Assembly (NCBI RefSeq): GCF_002563925.1
Contig: NZ_PDJD01000001.1
Span: 1-64,000, forward strand
DNA: 64,000 nt
Direction of reading: 5' to 3'
Source: Serinibacter salmoneus
Lineage (GTDB): Bacteria; Actinomycetota; Actinomycetes; Actinomycetales; Beutenbergiaceae
Shown here: piece after piece, positions 61,401 to 64,000 of the stretch
Position numbering within the stretch: the stretch's first letter is position 1
Layout of the letters: each line of letters begins with the position of its first letter
Program-made: the position numbers and the translations under genes
The notes under the pieces: model-generated
The model's database searches: none
Seen by the model: only the letters and a program-made list of their open reading frames with translations
Told to the model about the DNA's origin: nothing

Positions 61401-61594
61401 ACGGGCAGTTCATTCCCCGGCCGCCGCAGGAGGACGACTTCTCCTGGGTGAAATGCCCGTACTGCAACCCCGACGGCGTGGGGTACGGACACGTGCGCAC
61501 CGGCGCCTACCGCAAGCGCACCGACCCGGCGCTCGCGGACCTGTTCGCGCTGCTGGACCCGGGCGCGCTCGCCGAGGGCAGCGACCTCGGCTGA
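58460..61594 (+). CDS. AddB-like PD-(D/E)XK nuclease/inactivated helicase
   Basis: 1044 residues from GTG 58460 (GGAGGTGAGG upstream). The first two thirds look like an AddB/RecB-type helicase without a clear Walker A, similar to AddB (IVLGLAEDLYPGR, about 545). The C-terminal nuclease has H in LGTIIHEVMDRL (about 764), GSADRVEE, IVTDLKTG (about 897) and QLPAYAMA. Cysteines in YAGCPHAYF and KCPYCNPDG resemble an AddB Fe-S set, but only three of four are present. It probably helps process double-strand DNA ends. The helicase gene converging on it may be a partner. Confidence 0.85.
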   Translation: MNRLITAGFGAPALQALRRAVEHAKHGDPLAPVTILCPDNIAAVAARRALAHGIGGRPGVAAIDVTTTRRLAEHLVQATGATTRPVTSALLTALWRRELERAPGVFAPVIDRPATVRALVRAHHELRDAPAVALRAVAEGSHLGADLVRLHRAVLAALVSDGRQDAAAILEAAAAHLPDGAAHLGPVILHLPGEPEATEATFLRALAAATPLTAILGTTGNPAVDAPATAAFTTILGVEADPPGATTPHPTEPIAGAVVHTSDSDEEVREALRRTRRLLAAGTPAHRIALLYPVAAPYARLLHDHLAAAGIAANGPGVRPLRDRAIADAFLALLALDPERLDRIAVFDWFGRAPILHGAAARVVPRTAWDRIAREAGVTRGTWAPRLADHTERLTGILAATREDPEASEATIAHHERALAAAQDLAAFITELTETLRAGREATTWADLGAWAARTFARYLGAAASARMTRLPQDEQRAATAIETTLGGLGELDAIAAGPPSVADLAEILAVDLDGHRPRVGRFGEGVFVGPIGAATSLETDHTIVLGLAEDLYPGRHRVDPLLPDAVRRSAGLRTDADRLRERHRALLAALACAPEVTATFPRGDLRRGAERLPSRWLMPTLRALTRTPDLQATGWSEASSDRLHAVASHWEGVARGADPGSEQEWRLRRITGGDPLHDGRLAAALELLAARAEESFTRFDGNVAGVAGLPDFTAGDRAIAPTTLERYAGCPHAYFQERLLNVRPLEEPEEILTLSPADLGTIIHEVMDRLTSEAKAAGTLPGFGEPWSAAHRRRMGEIAGEVMDAVERRGLTGHPRLWERERELILGDLTAVLDLDDAAHATQRSRLIASELAFGQRGLAPVQVPIEMPDGAAHLAMRGSADRVEETSEGRLIVTDLKTGSSRTFKDIAQDPVVAGTKLQLPAYAMAAQREFGHEGQEIEAAYWFVGRKYHDERVEVRLDEDLASRYARALGALVAGIRDGQFIPRPPQEDDFSWVKCPYCNPDGVGYGHVRTGAYRKRTDPALADLFALLDPGALAEGSDLG

Positions 61595-61610
61595 CGGCTC
61601 ACGCCAGCGG

Positions 61611-61686
61611 CGCCGAACCCGTGCCGCGTGCGCCGAGGACGAGCTCCGGGGGCACGTCCTCGGCGCACAAGCCACGGTCTCGGCGG
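61611..61686 (-). repeat. 76-nt palindromic intergenic repeat, copy C
   Basis: This is the most perfect copy. The centre is a 14-base stem, GTGCGCCGAGGACG with CGTCCTCGGCGCAC, and the outer 13 bases pair with two mismatches. It lies between two convergent genes, 16 bases after the nuclease stop and 52 bases after the helicase stop, where it could end transcription from both sides. Confidence 0.8.
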
Positions 61687-61738
61687 GGTGCGGGTGTGCA
61701 CGGGCGCGGGACGTGTCGCGGTGCCGGGTGCGGCGCGT

Positions 61739-64000
61739 TCAGAGGGTGGCGTGCACGGCTTCCAGGCGGGTGCGCACCTTGGCGCCCATTCGGGTGATCC
61801 CGAACACCAGGCCCACGCGGCGCAGCACCTCCTCCGCGCTCGCCTCGGGGTACTCCGCGAGGTAGGCCCGCATCGCGTTCGCGATCTCCTGCGGGGCCAC
61901 CTCCTCCAGGGTCCGGGTCCCGGCGTGGTCGGTGCGGAAGCCGCTCCAGGTGTCGGGATCCAGTGTGCGGGGCCAGACGAATGTGCCGAGGCTGCCGCGG
62001 TGGATGAGGTCCCGGGGCACGTGCCGTCGCAACTGCTCGGCGCGGGAGGACCGCACGGCGGACAGGCCGAAGCGTCGAGCGGTCAGCCGCAGCAGGCGGG
62101 CCAACTCCACGGGCCCCTCGGTCTCGATGATGTCGACCACCTGCTCGCGCACCCGCGTGGCGGCGGCCTTCTCGGGGAGGGCGTCCAGCACGTCCACCCC
62201 GCCGACCGCCTCGATGTGGGCGGGGACGAAGTCGGTGATCGCAGGTGGCTCGCGCAAGTCTCGGCGGGAGGGGGTCGCGATGCTCGACTCGGAGGGGGCC
62301 TCCAGCACGGGCGCGGCGCGCATCAGCGCGGGCACGGGCGCACGGTCCGCGGCCTCCTCGCCGGCCTGGTCCTGGGACTCCATCGGCGCCCCCACCGTGC
62401 CCTCGGCCGGGTCCTCGGCTGCGCCGTCGGTGGCGTGGGCCACGGCCTCGACCTCATCGGCGGCAGCCGCGGACTCCGCCTCCGCGAGGGCCGCCGCGTC
62501 GCGGGCGTCGAGCAGCGCCACCGCGTCGTCGAACGCGCGGGCCAGGCGCTGCAGCACATCCTCGCGGTTCTGCAGCCACATCGGCCACCACACCCGCGCC
62601 ACCGCCGGCCACCCCATGAGGTTTCTGAGGACCTCCACGGGCAGCACGTCCCGGTCGGACACGGTGCGGCGGGTCATCCAACTCTCGCCGTCCAGGAGCA
62701 CGGGCAGCACCGGGCGGTCGGGCTCCTCGGCCCGTGCCAGGACCAGGTCGAGGCGGAAGGTGGACATTCCCACATCCGTCATCACGTGGAAGCCGAGCTC
62801 GCGCAGCACGGCGGCGACCTCATCGCGGTGCCGGTCACGGATCGGCGTGCGGCTCTCCGGCGGGGGCACCGCGGTCCCGGCGGTGGAGGCCTTGACGAAC
62901 GTGAGGTAGGCCTTGAGGTCCTTCGGCCCGCGATAGGAGGACCCCGAGACGTCCAACTCGGCCGGGTCGAAACTCGCGAACACCACGTTCTTGCGGCGAG
63001 CCCGGGTGACCGCCACATTCAGCCGGCGCTCACCGCCGGCCCGGGAGAGCGGGCCGAAGTTCGTGGGGATGCGCCCATTGGCCTGCTTGGAGAAGGCCAC
63101 GGAGAAGATCACCGTGTCGCGTTCATCGCCCTGCACCTGTTCCAGGGCCTTGACGAACAGGGCCTCCCGGCGCCCCATCCGCGCCTCGTCCATCACGGCC
63201 GCCACCCGGTGATCGGGGCTGGCGACCAGGAGGTCCTCGATGAGCTGACGCTGCGGTTCGTTGAACGTCACGATCCCGAGCGAGGGCAACGCGGGGCCCG
63301 CGTGCACGAGCTCGTGCACGTAGTCCACCACCGCCTGCGCCTCAATGGGGTTGGTGTTGGTCCCCGCCACCACCCCGCCGGGCAGTTCGACCGGCTCGTT
63401 GCCCGCGCGGGCCCCGGAGCGCAGGTACCGCCCGTCCGGCACCAGCCGGTACTCCAGGCCGGTGTCGGTGGACAGCAGCGTCGGGGTGGGGAAGGAGGAC
63501 AGCGCCCCGGTGTAGTAGGTGCGGTTGGAGAAGTCGATGAGCGCCTCGTCCTGGCTGCGGTAGTGCCAGCTCAGCCGCAGCGGCGGCACGCTCGCCAGTT
63601 CGCACTCGGACAGGATCGACTCCTGGTCCTCGACGATCTCCTCCTCGAGGTCATCGCCCGCTTCCCGCGGCCCGGTGGGTCCACCGACCCGCGCCGTGGG
63701 GGGCATCTGCTTGCTGTCGCCGACGATGATCGCCGCCCGCGCCCGGCCCAGCGACCCGACGGCCTCCGGCACCGTGATCTGGGAGGCCTCGTCGAAGACC
63801 ACCACGTCGAACTCCATCGTGCCGGGTTCGAGAAGATCCACCACCGAGGAGGGGCTGCCCAGCACCACCGGGGTCAGGGCGGCGACCGCCTCGCTGTGGG
63901 TGCGCAGGATCGCGCGGGTCCCCAGGCGCCGGGTGGTCTTCTCCAACTCTCGGGCGAGCCGCCCCACGTTCGCCGACGCCCGCAGCTGCGCCCGCCGCTG
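61739..64000 (-). CDS. Dna2-like helicase with MTES_1575-type nuclease and DUF3320-like C-terminus, partial
   Basis: At least 753 residues; the frame is open at 64000, so the N-terminal part, including Walker A, lies outside. Visible are Walker B VVVFDEASQITVPEAVGSLG, GDSKQMPPT, LSWHYRSQDEALIDFSN and LNVAVTRARRKNVVFAS (superfamily 1 AAA_11/12). A Vsr-like nuclease domain follows (IRDRHRDEVAAVLRELGFHV, LDLVLA, PVLLDGESW). An acidic linker leads to a DUF3320-like end. Proteins of this build usually exceed 1,400 residues. Role: DNA or RNA unwinding and cleavage, possibly in repair or defence. Confidence 0.87.
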   Translation of the reverse strand, partial: QRRAQLRASANVGRLARELEKTTRRLGTRAILRTHSEAVAALTPVVLGSPSSVVDLLEPGTMEFDVVVFDEASQITVPEAVGSLGRARAAIIVGDSKQMPPTARVGGPTGPREAGDDLEEEIVEDQESILSECELASVPPLRLSWHYRSQDEALIDFSNRTYYTGALSSFPTPTLLSTDTGLEYRLVPDGRYLRSGARAGNEPVELPGGVVAGTNTNPIEAQAVVDYVHELVHAGPALPSLGIVTFNEPQRQLIEDLLVASPDHRVAAVMDEARMGRREALFVKALEQVQGDERDTVIFSVAFSKQANGRIPTNFGPLSRAGGERRLNVAVTRARRKNVVFASFDPAELDVSGSSYRGPKDLKAYLTFVKASTAGTAVPPPESRTPIRDRHRDEVAAVLRELGFHVMTDVGMSTFRLDLVLARAEEPDRPVLPVLLDGESWMTRRTVSDRDVLPVEVLRNLMGWPAVARVWWPMWLQNREDVLQRLARAFDDAVALLDARDAAALAEAESAAAADEVEAVAHATDGAAEDPAEGTVGAPMESQDQAGEEAADRAPVPALMRAAPVLEAPSESSIATPSRRDLREPPAITDFVPAHIEAVGGVDVLDALPEKAAATRVREQVVDIIETEGPVELARLLRLTARRFGLSAVRSSRAEQLRRHVPRDLIHRGSLGTFVWPRTLDPDTWSGFRTDHAGTRTLEEVAPQEIANAMRAYLAEYPEASAEEVLRRVGLVFGITRMGAKVRTRLEAVHATL

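Noticed and set aside
61611-61686. tRNA gene
   Set aside because: Length 76 and GGGTTCG near one end are suggestive, but the sequence folds as one long hairpin with no cloverleaf or anticodon arm.
58460-64000. Defence island
   Set aside because: Two nuclease/helicase genes alone are also normal repair genes in actinobacteria; no methylase, CRISPR or other defence marker is nearby.

Overview
The window is very GC-rich and reads as the chromosome of a Gram-positive actinobacterium. The pointers are a Tat-type secreted protein, lipoproteins, an LPxTG sorting signal, a LysE/LysG pair, a MoxR-DUF58-TgpA operon, many starts at -10 spacing that imply leaderless mRNAs, and a Dna2-like helicase with MTES_1575/DUF3320-type C-terminal domains. 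The order Micrococcales is a reasonable guess, but I cannot name a genus. I saw no rRNA, tRNA, phage, insertion sequence or CRISPR array. No stretch over 300 bases lacks a gene.

Layout. 1-6042 (minus): two tandem XRE/NB-ARC/TPR regulators, the first with a C-terminal frameshift, then a fructosamine-kinase-like gene. 6319-12547: a secreted Ig-like protein, the moxR-DUF58-transglutaminase operon and a lipoprotein. 12686-18162: a LacI-controlled operon (regulator, sugar-binding lipoprotein, two permeases, GH32-like glycosidase) that looks built for fructo-oligosaccharide uptake. 18272-24011: glycerol dehydrogenase, a DUF1801 protein, divergent LysE/LysG, TetR and an ABC-2 exporter. 24030-27877 (minus): a surface-protein group (WxL-like protein, DUF916-like membrane protein, tiny LPxTG protein) with a TIM-barrel sugar isomerase and a membrane-anchored secreted protein. 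28077-40883: a sugar locus with a ribose-type ABC transporter, a Gfo/Idh/MocA oxidoreductase and a giant secreted ThuA-glucose/sorbosone dehydrogenase protein on one strand, and a ROK regulator with an intracellular ThuA protein divergently on the other. 40908-64000: two more NB-ARC/TPR paralogues, two membrane proteins with low-complexity linkers, a NagZ-like GH3 lipoprotein, a DUF559-like protein, a histidine kinase/LuxR pair, DUF2254, a ferric-reductase-like protein with a coupled 52-residue membrane peptide, two unknown genes, an AddB-like PD-(D/E)XK nuclease, and the C-terminal part of a large helicase-nuclease that runs off the right edge.

How it fits together. The dominant theme is carbohydrate capture: two sugar ABC systems with their own regulators, extracellular sugar-active proteins and a csc-like surface complex. 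The Gfo/Idh/MocA, TIM-barrel isomerase and ThuA combination suggests oxidation of a sugar to a keto-intermediate, which is inference. The most distinctive items are four related STAND-type regulators in 55 kb, a csc-like WxL/DUF916/LPxTG cluster outside the Bacilli, a 76-nt palindromic intergenic repeat present three times, and a face-to-face promoter whose two -35 boxes overlap.
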